A stretch of 42,135 bases of DNA, from positions 1 to 42,135 of the forward strand of contig JAFORL010000025.1 in NCBI GenBank assembly GCA_017393285.1. Reading direction: 5' to 3'. Source of the DNA: Lachnospiraceae bacterium (GTDB lineage: Bacteria; Bacillota; Clostridia; Lachnospirales; Lachnospiraceae). A program made the translations under genes and the position numbers. Numbering within the stretch: the stretch's first letter is position 1; each line of letters begins with the position of its first letter. Under the pieces are notes generated by a model. The model was not told the origin of the DNA. It searched no databases and was given only the letters and a program-made list of their open reading frames with translations. Shown one piece after another: positions 26,269-34,494 of the stretch.

Positions 26269-27561
26269 ATGGTTACAGCAATAGTAGGCGCTAACTGGGG
26301 CGACGAAGGAAAAGGAAAAATCACAGATATGCTAGGACAGGAGTCGGATATTATTGTTCGGTTTCAAGGTGGAAGTAATGCAGGACATACAATTGTAAAT
26401 GATTATGGTAAGTTCGCATTGCATTTATTACCATCAGGTGTATTTTATAATCATACAACGAGCATTATTGGAAATGGTGTTGCGTTGAATATTCCAGATT
26501 TAGTAAAAGAGGTCTCAGATCTTGTAGCACAAGGTGTTCCTGCACCAAAAATACTTGTGTCAGATCGTGCGCAGATTGTTATGCCATATCATGTGCTTTT
26601 TGATCAGTGTGAAGAAGAACGTCTTGGAGGAAAGTCGTTTGGATCTACAAAATCAGGAATTGCACCATTTTATTCAGATAAATATGCTAAGATTGGATTC
26701 CAGGTTTCAGAGTTGTTTGATGACCCTGCAGTTTTAAAAGAAAAGATTTCTCGTGTATGCGTACAAAAGAATATTCTTTTGAAACATTTATACAACAAAC
26801 CAGAAATTGATGAGGAAGCATTGTTCCAAACCTTGATGGAATACAAAGAAATGATTACACCTTACGTTTGTGATACTGGTAAGTTTATACATGATGCCTT
26901 GGCAGAAGGTAAAAATATTTTGTTGGAAGGACAGTTAGGTTCTTTGAAGGATCCGGATTTCGGAATTTATCCTATGGTTACATCATCTTCTACCTTAGCG
27001 GGTTATGGTGCGATAGGAGCAGGTGTGCCACCATATGAAATTAAGAATATTGTAGTAGTAGTGAAAGCATATTCCAGTGCAGTTGGAGCCGGAGAGTTTG
27101 TAAGTGAAATTTTCGGAGATGAAGCAGATGAGTTACGTCGTCGTGGTGGAGACGGTGGCGAATACGGTGCAACTACAGGAAGACCAAGAAGAATGGGTTG
27201 GTTTGACTGCGTGGCTTCACGTTATGGTTGTAGAGTACAAGGTGCTACAGAAGTTGCCTTTACTGTATTAGATGTATTAGGTTACTTAGATGAAATACCA
27301 GTATGTGTGGGATATGAAATCGATGGAAATGTTATAAAAGATTTCCCAACCACAAAGGACTTAAAGAAGGCAAAACCAGTGTATAAAGTATTGCCAGGTT
27401 GGAAGACAGATATTCGTGGTATCAAGACTTATGAAGAACTTCCAGAGAATTGTAAGAAATACATTGAATTTATTGAAAATGAATTACAGGTACCAGTTAC
27501 AATGGTATCCAATGGACCAGGTAGAAACGATATCATCTATCGTAAGTCTAGATTGAAATAG
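26269..27561 (+). CDS. purA: Adenylosuccinate synthetase (variant form)
   Basis: Joins IMP and aspartate with GTP to adenylosuccinate, the first step of the AMP branch. The N-terminus carries the GTP/IMP loop GANWGDEGKGK with Asp12, and GGSNAGHT with catalytic His40. The C-terminal part keeps GATTGRPRRMGWFD. The mid-protein motif normally written EGAQG...DIDHGTYP reads EGQLGSLKDPDFGIYP, followed by TSSSTLAGYGAIGAGVPP. From memory this variant occurs in other clostridia as a paralogous type, so I still call it PurA. GGAGGAAG precedes the start. A very strong terminator closes the gene. Confidence 0.92.
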   Translation: MVTAIVGANWGDEGKGKITDMLGQESDIIVRFQGGSNAGHTIVNDYGKFALHLLPSGVFYNHTTSIIGNGVALNIPDLVKEVSDLVAQGVPAPKILVSDRAQIVMPYHVLFDQCEEERLGGKSFGSTKSGIAPFYSDKYAKIGFQVSELFDDPAVLKEKISRVCVQKNILLKHLYNKPEIDEEALFQTLMEYKEMITPYVCDTGKFIHDALAEGKNILLEGQLGSLKDPDFGIYPMVTSSSTLAGYGAIGAGVPPYEIKNIVVVVKAYSSAVGAGEFVSEIFGDEADELRRRGGDGGEYGATTGRPRRMGWFDCVASRYGCRVQGATEVAFTVLDVLGYLDEIPVCVGYEIDGNVIKDFPTTKDLKKAKPVYKVLPGWKTDIRGIKTYEELPENCKKYIEFIENELQVPVTMVSNGPGRNDIIYRKSRLK

Positions 27562-27594
27562 ATTTTAGAATCGTATAAATAACAGGAAAAATAT

Positions 27595-27648
27595 AGCAGT
27601 TGCAACAGTCTAGCTTGGAGCTAGATTGTTGCAACTGCTTATTTTTTT
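27595..27648 (+). terminator. Strong terminator after purA
   Basis: A 20-bp stem (27595-27614 with 27620-27639, one G-U pair, loop TTGGA) is followed by a T-rich tail with T7 at 27642-27648. It ends the purA transcript 33 nt after the stop. Confidence 0.9.
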
Positions 27649-27673
27649 CAGTCAGGTATACAAAAATATGCCA

Positions 27674-27901
27674 TTAACTATGTTCAACCAAAGATGTTTC
27701 AAATACAGAAATATATTTTTGCCAAATTTCACGATTGGCATGCTTTGGGTATTTTTGAATATAACGTTCAAAAATAGAAATATATTTTTCTAATAAATTA
27801 GGTCTTGTGGTTGCAATGTCGATAAAATCGCCATTTAAAGTTTCGCATTTGGTAAAATCAACATCGTTAATATCAATGATTTCGTTTGTAAAAATCTTCA
27901 T
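27674..27901 (-). CDS. Small hypothetical protein with an internal repeat
   Basis: A 75-aa open frame on the minus strand with a good ribosome site (AGGGGG about 9 nt before the ATG). I do not recognise the family. The protein is acidic, without a signal peptide or membrane segment. It contains KYISIFE (39-45) and KYISVFE (62-68), 23 residues apart, inside what looks like helical sequence. The repeat is also visible in the DNA (27698-27720 and 27767-27789, two mismatches). It lies alone between the purA terminator and a large non-coding region. It could be a small regulatory or partner protein, or a recent ORF. Confidence 0.55.
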   Translation of the reverse strand: MKIFTNEIIDINDVDFTKCETLNGDFIDIATTRPNLLEKYISIFERYIQKYPKHANREIWQKYISVFETSLVEHS

Positions 27902-27975
27902 GAAAAATTGCCCCCTATTCTTGTTTGTATTTATGAAACTATGTGAATGTCCAAATTGAATGATGAAAGAAAATA

Positions 27976-28069
27976 GAAAACTATTTTTAAATCGGTAAGT
28001 TGTCCCTCTTATGCCAGTCGTCTAACACGAGAATGCATGAAAGCGGGTTGTATTTAAAAAATAGTTTTC
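27976..28069. mobile_element. MITE-like palindromic element with TA flanks
   Basis: Terminal inverted repeats of 17 and 18 nt (27976-27992 and 28052-28069) match fully apart from one extra T/A. Both ends are flanked by TA (27974-27975 and 28070-28071), the target duplication expected for Tc1/mariner- or IS630-type miniature elements. The 59-nt interior folds further: CTCTTATGC with GCATGAAAG, CCC with GGG, and TCGT with ACGA. It encodes no protein. A non-mobile structured RNA is the alternative. Confidence 0.55.
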
Positions 28070-28104
28070 TAGAAAAATGCTTCGGAGAAAATATATATAC
28101 TTTG

Positions 28105-28113
28105 TGATATAAT
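28105..28113 (+). promoter_or_regulatory. Extended -10 promoter upstream of candidate RNA
   Basis: TGATATAAT (28105-28113) is an extended -10 with a perfect TATAAT core; no clear -35. It would start a transcript near 28120 through the inverted repeat and structured region below. Confidence 0.45.
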
Positions 28114-28159
28114 AAAAACCAAAGCGAACTACACATAAAAAAAACATACACTCACTAAA

Positions 28160-28192
28160 TTGCATTTTAACATATTAAGCTGCGAAATGCAA
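28160..28192. repeat. Perfect 8-bp inverted repeat
   Basis: TTGCATTT (28160-28167) and AAATGCAA (28185-28192) are perfectly inverted around a 17-nt loop. Further TTTTGCA-like motifs occur at about 28208, 28231 and 28511. They may be a regulator's binding sites or simply AT-rich background. Confidence 0.35.
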
Positions 28193-28233
28193 TAGTATTG
28201 TATGCGATTTTGCATATATTTGTAATATTTTTT

Positions 28234-28372
28234 GCAATTATAACCAATTGATTCCGGTTAGGCGCACAACTTTCGATGGAGATAAACGCCCCGAAAGGAC
28301 GCGCAGGAATTTGTAAATTGCCTTTAGCCTGCAAGCAGTCACAGACCTTTTGATTTATATTTCTGCTCGGCT
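28234..28372 (+). ncRNA. Candidate structured RNA of unknown class upstream of the four-gene cluster
   Basis: Two composite stems stand out from AT-rich surroundings in a GC-richer stretch. Stem A stacks ATTCC/GGAAT (28251-28255 / 28306-28310), GCGC/GCGC (28262-28265 / 28301-28304) and CTTTCG/CGAAAG (28270-28275 / 28292-28297) around a 16-nt loop. GCAATT (28234-28239) and AATTGC (28316-28321) can close it. Stem B pairs AGCC/GGCT (28326-28329 / 28369-28372) and AGCAG/CTGCT (28334-28338 / 28363-28367). Asymmetric internal loops between short perfect stems are typical of structured RNAs. No riboswitch class was recognised. The next gene's promoter lies just downstream. Confidence 0.45.
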
Positions 28373-28446
28373 GGTGAAAACAGTTCAGTCCAGTCATTCA
28401 TAAAGTGCCAGATAAGCAAAGAGAAACAAATATTCACTATTTTTTG

Positions 28447-28476
28447 TTGAATATTCTTGGGATATAGTGGTATAAT
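28447..28476 (+). promoter_or_regulatory. Promoter of the four-gene cluster
   Basis: TTGAAT (28447-28452), 18-nt spacer, perfect TATAAT (28471-28476) with an upstream TGG, giving an extended -10. The leader to the first gene would be about 110 nt. Confidence 0.65.
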
Positions 28477-28593
28477 AGAAAAGAATGTATATAGAACGAA
28501 AAAATGGGTGTTTTGCATTTTGGGGGAGAAGTTTGAATTTGCAAGGTAGCAAAGATTTAGATGCAGGACAAAGAAGTTAAGTAGGTGGCAAGT

Positions 28594-31500
28594 TTGAAAG
28601 AGAAGATTACACAATTATCAAGGGAGCATTTTGAATATGCGTTGCCAAGATTGATTTGTTCCAAGGAAAAAATTGTAATAGAAGTGGAAACGGGACATAC
28701 AGCAAAAGGTGTCTTTATATTAGGTAATGAAGAAGATCGGTACATGAAGGGATTATTGTATTCATCTTCTCATTTGTTGCGTTTGTCTCAAAGTTCTTTT
28801 TCTGGAAATGAAGCAACGATAGAATATGTATTTCATGCAGAGGATATTCGTGCAAAAGATTCTATCAGTGGCAATATCAGTGTAGTAAGTTCTTGCGGAG
28901 AAATGGAAATTCCTTTTCAAATCAATGTGGTGGAAAAGTGTGTAGTTTCTGCCTATGGAGAGATACATGATCTTTTTAATTTTACCAATATTGCAAAATT
29001 AGACTGGAATGGTGCGGTTTCTATTTTTCAATCTCCAGACTTTAAAGAGATTTTTTTGAAGAAAAATGTTACTTACCAGGGGTTATATGATGGAATATGC
29101 CAAAGTGCATGCGTGGATCAGGCAATGGAAGAATTTTTGATTGCCATTCAAAAAAAAGAAGCTGCAAAGATTGATATACAAGAAAAGAAAGTCGCTATTC
29201 AGGTTCGAAAAGAAGATGCATTTGGAAATATAGAGATTATAAAAGATAATTGGGGCTATCTCAATATTGAAATTTCATCTTCAGCAGATTTTTTGCATTT
29301 AGAAAAAGAAAATGTTCGTGAATTGGATTTTATTGGAAATAGTTGTAAGATACAATATGAAATCAAAAATGCAAAACTTCGTGCGGGAAAGAATTATGGA
29401 CAAGTAAAGATTAAAACGGCATATCAGGAATATGTGGTGGAATTCTTGGTGGAAAAATGTGTAAAGAAAATGGAACATGACTACGAAGAATCCAAGATAC
29501 GAAAAGAGGAAATCATCTTAGTTAACAGTTACATCAACTTTAGAAGTAATAGAATTGATGTAGCAGAGTATGTAACAGAAATTCGAGAAGCACTCAAGAA
29601 GTTAGAGGGGTTATTTGCAGTAAAACGAAATTTGGGTGAGATGGGATATTGTAGAAGATTGGACTTGTACCAAATGCATTTATATATGGTAGAAGGAAAA
29701 ATAGAACGTGCCCAGGAACTGTTAAATAGCTTGGAAAGCGAACAGGAAATTTTACGAAAAAATACCTTAGAGGATTATTGTGGCTATCTGTATCTAAAAG
29801 TGTTATTCCATAGAAACGATGAAGAATTGCAACGGGTATTGTTAGAAATTAGACAATGTTACAAACAAATGCCGAATTCTTGGGGGATTTTATGGTTGTT
29901 ATTGTTCTTGGACGAGAAGTATGAACAGGAGCCAAAGGAGAAAATTGCCGCAATCACAGAACAGTATGATCGTGGTTGTAGAAGTCCTATCTTATATTAT
30001 GAAATTTGTAATATCATTGAGCATGATCCAAGTTTGTTAAATGAGTTGACCCCATGCATGATTCAAGCATTGCATATGGGAGTGAAGCAGTGGTTTTTAT
30101 CAGAAGCGGTTGCAATGCAATATGCTTATTTAGCAGAAAGACAAAAGCAATATCATGTTATTGTAATGAGAGATTTGGTTTCTTTTTATGATAAATATAA
30201 GACCAAAGAAGTATTGACTGCAATTTGTAGTATTTTGATACAGAATCATATTGCGGATCCATCCTGCTTCTTATGGTACAAAGAAGGGGTCAAACAAAAA
30301 ATACGTTTGACACAATTGTATGAATATTATTTGTATAGTGTGGATGAACATTATGAAGGGGTATTTCCACAGGAAATATACATGTATTTTTCTTATAATG
30401 CCAATCTATTAGAAGAAAAGAAAGCCTTTTTCTATGCAAATATTATAAAGAACAAAGAGTATTTGACAGAAGTGTATGCCCTGTACGAAGAACAGATGCG
30501 CGCATATGTGTTTACACAGTTAGAAAAAGGGAAAATGGATCAACATATGGCATTGCTCTATCATACCTTTATTCAACCAGGCAGTGTAAGTGCAACGGTG
30601 GCTGCCAGCTTGCCAAATATTTTGTTTAAACATCGAATTCAGTGTACCAATGAGAATATTACAGGTGTGCTTGTGGTACATAAAGAGTGCGTGGAATCGG
30701 AGTATGTCAATTTGGATTCAGAAGGCGTATGTTATGTAGATATTTATACAGAAGAACCACAGATTTTTCTTTTGGATCGGGAAGGAAATCGATACACCCA
30801 TTCTTTGCCATGGACTATGGAAAAATTAATGAAACGTACAGAGCTGGCAGAGGCTTGTTTTCGCTATGTGCCAACGAACCGCATGATTTGTATGTTTATA
30901 TATGAGAAGATGGAATATTTTCATAGGAAGGGTGTTTCTGTTGGGGATTTACAAAAATACATGAATCCGGATTGGTTTAGAGAAGAATATAAGAAAAAAT
31001 GGATTATGAAATTAATCCAGCATTACTATGATAACTATGAAGGAGAAGCCTTGGAAGCACTTTTGATGAAAGTGGATTTGCATGGCATGCGTCAATTTGA
31101 GAGAAATCTGATTACCGAATATTGCATTATTCGTGGTTTGTACGATTTGGCATTTGCGCAAATTCAAGAGTACAGCTTTGAAGGGGTTACAGTAAAGCGT
31201 TTGCGTGCTTTGTGTTCCAAATGCATCAAGAAATTTGGCTTTGAAGAAGAAAATTCTATTCTTGCCAAAATGACCTTCTATGTATTTAAATGTGGTAAGT
31301 ACGATGAGAGTATGTTACAGTATTTAGTTCGGTTTTATCTGGGAACCACCAAGAATATGTTTTTGGTTTGGAAAGAAGCCAAAGAATATGATTTGGATAC
31401 AACGGAGTTGGAGGAAAGACTTTTAGGGCAGATACTTTTTGCAGAAAGTTATGTGCAGGATGCTATGTCTGTATTCTTTTCTTTCTATGAAAAAGGAAGC

Positions 31501-32181
31501 AATCGTACCTTGATTAAGGCTTTTGTAAGCTATTACGCATACAAATATCTTGTTCGTGACCGCTTGGTGGATGACCGCTTTTTCCAAATCATTGAAAAAG
31601 AGTTAGAAGTAGAAGAAAATAAGACGGCTTTATATGCTTTATTGAAGTATTATAGTACTTTGGATAGCTGGAATAAGGAACAGACTGCATTTATTGAACA
31701 GCATACAAGAGAATTGATACAAAAGAAAATTATTTTTCCTTTTATGCAGGTGTTTGCAAAAAAAATGTCCTTGCCAGGTGCTTTGCAAAACCGTTATTTT
31801 GTAGAATATAAGACAGATAAGAATCATAAAGTTGTTTTGCATTATTTTATAGAAGATGAAGAAATGGGGGAAGGTTTTTCTGCCTTACAAATGGAAAATG
31901 TCTTTGAAGGGGTGTTTGTGTATAGTTTTACCCTCTTCCATAATGAGACTTTGCAGTACTATATTGAAGAGACGGCAGATCATCAACCACCAATCATAAC
32001 AGAGAGTATTACGGTGAAAGGGGATACCCTGTTTGTAGAAGAAGATGAAGATACCTATGGGCAAATCAATACCATGCTGATGGCGAGAGAGATGAAAGAC
32101 GAAAAAACATTATTGACCTTGCTTCGCAATTATGAGAAGAATGAATATATATTAGCCCATGCATTTAAAATGTTAGAATAA
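28594..32181 (+). CDS. Large DUF5717-like protein, first gene of four-gene cluster
   Basis: A 1,195-aa protein of unknown function that I match from memory to the DUF5717 family of Lachnospiraceae. The first ~300 residues look like beta-sandwich modules with a conserved-looking YGEIHDLFNFTNIAKLDWNGA segment. The middle (about 310-1030) is almost all helical with TPR-like spacing, for example EGKIERAQELLNSLES. The C-terminal ~150 residues turn strand-rich again (VFEGVFVYSFTLFHNETLQYYI). There is no signal peptide or membrane segment, so it is probably cytosolic. The start is uncertain: TTG at 28594 has AGGTGG 5 nt upstream and a family-like MKEKI start, while GTG at 28585 is also in frame. It looks like a scaffold. 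Confidence 0.85.
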   Translation: MKEKITQLSREHFEYALPRLICSKEKIVIEVETGHTAKGVFILGNEEDRYMKGLLYSSSHLLRLSQSSFSGNEATIEYVFHAEDIRAKDSISGNISVVSSCGEMEIPFQINVVEKCVVSAYGEIHDLFNFTNIAKLDWNGAVSIFQSPDFKEIFLKKNVTYQGLYDGICQSACVDQAMEEFLIAIQKKEAAKIDIQEKKVAIQVRKEDAFGNIEIIKDNWGYLNIEISSSADFLHLEKENVRELDFIGNSCKIQYEIKNAKLRAGKNYGQVKIKTAYQEYVVEFLVEKCVKKMEHDYEESKIRKEEIILVNSYINFRSNRIDVAEYVTEIREALKKLEGLFAVKRNLGEMGYCRRLDLYQMHLYMVEGKIERAQELLNSLESEQEILRKNTLEDYCGYLYLKVLFHRNDEELQRVLLEIRQCYKQMPNSWGILWLLLFLDEKYEQEPKEKIAAITEQYDRGCRSPILYYEICNIIEHDPSLLNELTPCMIQALHMGVKQWFLSEAVAMQYAYLAERQKQYHVIVMRDLVSFYDKYKTKEVLTAICSILIQNHIADPSCFLWYKEGVKQKIRLTQLYEYYLYSVDEHYEGVFPQEIYMYFSYNANLLEEKKAFFYANIIKNKEYLTEVYALYEEQMRAYVFTQLEKGKMDQHMALLYHTFIQPGSVSATVAASLPNILFKHRIQCTNENITGVLVVHKECVESEYVNLDSEGVCYVDIYTEEPQIFLLDREGNRYTHSLPWTMEKLMKRTELAEACFRYVPTNRMICMFIYEKMEYFHRKGVSVGDLQKYMNPDWFREEYKKKWIMKLIQHYYDNYEGEALEALLMKVDLHGMRQFERNLITEYCIIRGLYDLAFAQIQEYSFEGVTVKRLRALCSKCIKKFGFEEENSILAKMTFYVFKCGKYDESMLQYLVRFYLGTTKNMFLVWKEAKEYDLDTTELEERLLGQILFAESYVQDAMSVFFSFYEKGSNRTLIKAFVSYYAYKYLVRDRLVDDRFFQIIEKELEVEENKTALYALLKYYSTLDSWNKEQTAFIEQHTRELIQKKIIFPFMQVFAKKMSLPGALQNRYFVEYKTDKNHKVVLHYFIEDEEMGEGFSALQMENVFEGVFVYSFTLFHNETLQYYIEETADHQPPIITESITVKGDTLFVEEDEDTYGQINTMLMAREMKDEKTLLTLLRNYEKNEYILAHAFKMLE

Positions 32182-32211
32182 AAAGCCGGAATTATGTCAG
32201 TTTTGTCAGAA

Positions 32212-32227
32212 TAGAAGTTGACTTCTA
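32212..32227. promoter_or_regulatory. 16-bp palindrome in the gap before the Hsp70-like gene
   Basis: TAGAAGT-TG-ACTTCTA is a perfect palindrome containing TTGACT. It lies in the 166-nt gap between the first and second genes of the cluster, the only sizeable gap in it. GTCAG occurs twice just before it (about 32197-32210). It could be an operator or an internal promoter site; no good -10 was found. Confidence 0.35.
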
Positions 32228-32347
32228 AATAAAAGAGGTAAAAAAACATAACTTGTTTCATTCGGACATTTGTTTTTACGCAGAACAAGTATCTGACGGC
32301 TGGCAGAAATGTGCAGAAAAAAGAACGTAAGAGAAAGGGGAAGAAAT

Positions 32348-33640
32348 ATGTCAAATGAAAGAACACTCCTGGTTGGAGTTGACTTATGCGAAGATGTTTC
32401 CCAATTGACTTGTTTTAATCCGGTTACGTTAGAACCTGAAAACATAGGATTTAATGGCGATGTAGATCAATGTATGATTCCTACCGTTTTGTTTTACAGA
32501 CGGGATACGGCAGAGTGGACCTTTGGAGAAGAGGCTTTTATATGGAATAAAGAAAAAGATGGTGTCTTAATCAAAAATCTATTACAGAAGGCATCTACAG
32601 AAAAATTGATTTCTATAGATGGCAAGGATTATGAACCCCAATTTCTTTTGGAACGTTACTTAAAAAGAGTTTTGGGATTGTTAAAGACCATATATCCGGA
32701 GGCTACCATTCGTGAATTGGTGGTTACCGTAAGAGAAAAAAATATGATTTTGATTCAACATCTATATCAGGCTCTACAAAATTTAGGGATTAGCAAACTC
32801 CGAGCAAGTATACAAAGCCATGAGCAATGTTTTGTGACCTATGCCATGAATCAGCCCAAAGAGTTGAGAGTGAATGATGTGGCTTTGTTTGATTACGATA
32901 TAGATGGATTGAAGTATTATCAAATTTCGGTGAATCGTCGTACCAGTCCACAGACAGTGGTGCTCAATAAACGTGATTTTTCAGATGTCTTACCTTTTGT
33001 TCCGAAAGGAGCGGAGGAAGCAGAAGATTTGCCATATATGTTTGAGAGCGTACTGGAAAATGCTTTGCACAAGCAAATTATATCCACTATTTATGTGACA
33101 GGTCCTGGCTTTCAGGGAGATTGGTACAAAAATGCTTTGAAAAAGCTATGTGTGGGAAGACGTGTTTTTGCAGGACAGAATTTATATGCTAAAGGTGCAG
33201 GTTATGCTGCCAGAGAGGCAATTGGAGAAGGAAAATTACAATCTTATTTATATCTGGGCGATGAGATGCTACCGATTGAAATTTCCATGGAATTATTTCA
33301 TCAGGGAGAATTTCATGAGTATGTATTAGTAGAAGCTGGAACTGCCTGGTATAATGCAACGAAAACCATTAGTTTTATTCCGGATGATGAGCTAGAGGTG
33401 GAAATTCAAGTGAAACATGTGATTGGTTCACAGGTGGAGCGTCATTTTCTCACCATGGATGGTTTGTGGAACTATAAACGTAAAACAAGGGTAGAATTGA
33501 CAGTAGAATTCATGGATGTACATACTTGTATTGTTCGTTTGAACGATAGAGGTTTTGGTGATTTATTTCCTTCCTCCAATCGAGTGTGGGAAAAAGAAAT
33601 TCAAATACAGGCAAGAACCATGAAGAAAGAGGAGACGTAA
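32348..33640 (+). CDS. DUF5716-like protein with degenerate Hsp70/actin fold
   Basis: A 430-aa protein of unknown function that I match from memory to DUF5716. The N-terminus resembles the Hsp70/actin phosphate-1 region (LLVGVDLCEDVSQL). It is followed by the Hsp70-like IPTVLFY...WTFGEEA pair, then FDYDIDGLKYYQIS where phosphate-2 would be, and YVTGPGF...YAKGAGYAA where the adenosine motif would be. The canonical DxG and GG signatures are altered, so ATP binding is possible but not certain. No classical substrate-binding domain follows; the last 110 residues are strand-rich. AAAGGGGAAG precedes ATG 32348, which is preferred to the frame's open start at 32309. The next gene starts 11 nt downstream. 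Confidence 0.82.
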   Translation: MSNERTLLVGVDLCEDVSQLTCFNPVTLEPENIGFNGDVDQCMIPTVLFYRRDTAEWTFGEEAFIWNKEKDGVLIKNLLQKASTEKLISIDGKDYEPQFLLERYLKRVLGLLKTIYPEATIRELVVTVREKNMILIQHLYQALQNLGISKLRASIQSHEQCFVTYAMNQPKELRVNDVALFDYDIDGLKYYQISVNRRTSPQTVVLNKRDFSDVLPFVPKGAEEAEDLPYMFESVLENALHKQIISTIYVTGPGFQGDWYKNALKKLCVGRRVFAGQNLYAKGAGYAAREAIGEGKLQSYLYLGDEMLPIEISMELFHQGEFHEYVLVEAGTAWYNATKTISFIPDDELEVEIQVKHVIGSQVERHFLTMDGLWNYKRKTRVELTVEFMDVHTCIVRLNDRGFGDLFPSSNRVWEKEIQIQARTMKKEET

Positions 33641-33651
33641 AGAGGTGCAAC

Positions 33652-34494
33652 ATGGGAAAGTTTATTTTATGTGAAGGACAAATTGCAAAAGAACCCTTTG
33701 TATTTGTCTTAACGGGGATAAAAGTCTATACTTTGGAAGAATTGGGCTATTATATTTATCATAATATCGAAACCATAAAAGTGGAAGATTTTGATAGTCG
33801 TTTTTTTCAATGGGTTGCATTGGAATTAAAAAGAGAAGATTTGGCGAACGATTGGAAAGGCTTGCTAGAAAAGAAAGATGGATTGCAAGAACTGGTTTGT
33901 CGAATATTGCGGTCTACCGATTATTTTACAAAATTAGAATTGGAGAGCTTTGGGAAAAGTTTAGAGCAACTGTCTACTTTGTTACCGGTTCGTAAAAAAA
34001 AGCTAGAGGCAGACCAGTATTTAAAATATCAGGAGTATGTACAGGCGTTGCAACTCTATCAGGAGATTATCGTTTCGGATGATGCAGCCCAATTGTCAGC
34101 CAAGGAATTTGGTAATGTTTTACACAATATGGCAGTGATCCATGTGCATAATAAGGCTTTTGAACTGGCAGAAAAAGAGTTTATACAGGCTTATACCCTG
34201 AACCAAAATGAAGAAAGCTTACGACAATACTTTTTCCTTCTAAAATTACAAAAGAAGGAAAAAGATTTTATGCACGGTGTATTAGACCAGGATTTGTCAG
34301 AGGAAAAGGTAAAAGCATATATAGATGCATTACAGGAATACAGTGATGCGGCAGAGCAAACGAAAGACTATAAAAAAATAATAGAATTACCAGTATTAAA
34401 GGAAACGGGAAAAGTAGGAGAATATTATTATACGATAGATACCATGATTTTTAAATGGAAACAACAGTATAAACGGGGAATGGAGCAAGGATGA
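33652..34494 (+). CDS. TPR-like protein of the four-gene cluster
   Basis: A 280-aa soluble protein of unknown function. Residues about 1-60 start with strand-like sequence (KFILCEGQIAKEPFVFVLTGIKV). Residues about 120-205 resemble tetratricopeptide helices, with QYLKYQEYVQALQLYQEII and KAFELAEKEFIQAYTLN fitting the TPR pattern of small and large residues. It has no signal peptide or membrane helix. The start at 33652 is chosen for AGAGGTG 5-6 nt upstream; the frame is open from 33586, overlapping the previous gene. Its stop overlaps the next start (ATGA at 34491-34494), so the two are translationally coupled and probably made in fixed ratio. Confidence 0.8.
   Translation: MGKFILCEGQIAKEPFVFVLTGIKVYTLEELGYYIYHNIETIKVEDFDSRFFQWVALELKREDLANDWKGLLEKKDGLQELVCRILRSTDYFTKLELESFGKSLEQLSTLLPVRKKKLEADQYLKYQEYVQALQLYQEIIVSDDAAQLSAKEFGNVLHNMAVIHVHNKAFELAEKEFIQAYTLNQNEESLRQYFFLLKLQKKEKDFMHGVLDQDLSEEKVKAYIDALQEYSDAAEQTKDYKKIIELPVLKETGKVGEYYYTIDTMIFKWKQQYKRGMEQG

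Noticed and set aside
28276..28305. Resemblance of the AAAC...CGAAAG...GACGC stretch to a class I cyclic-di-GMP riboswitch
   Set aside because: Only these short pieces match. The second helix with its tetraloop receptor and the expected closing stem are absent, and the bases pair better in the local stem CTTTCG/CGAAAG.
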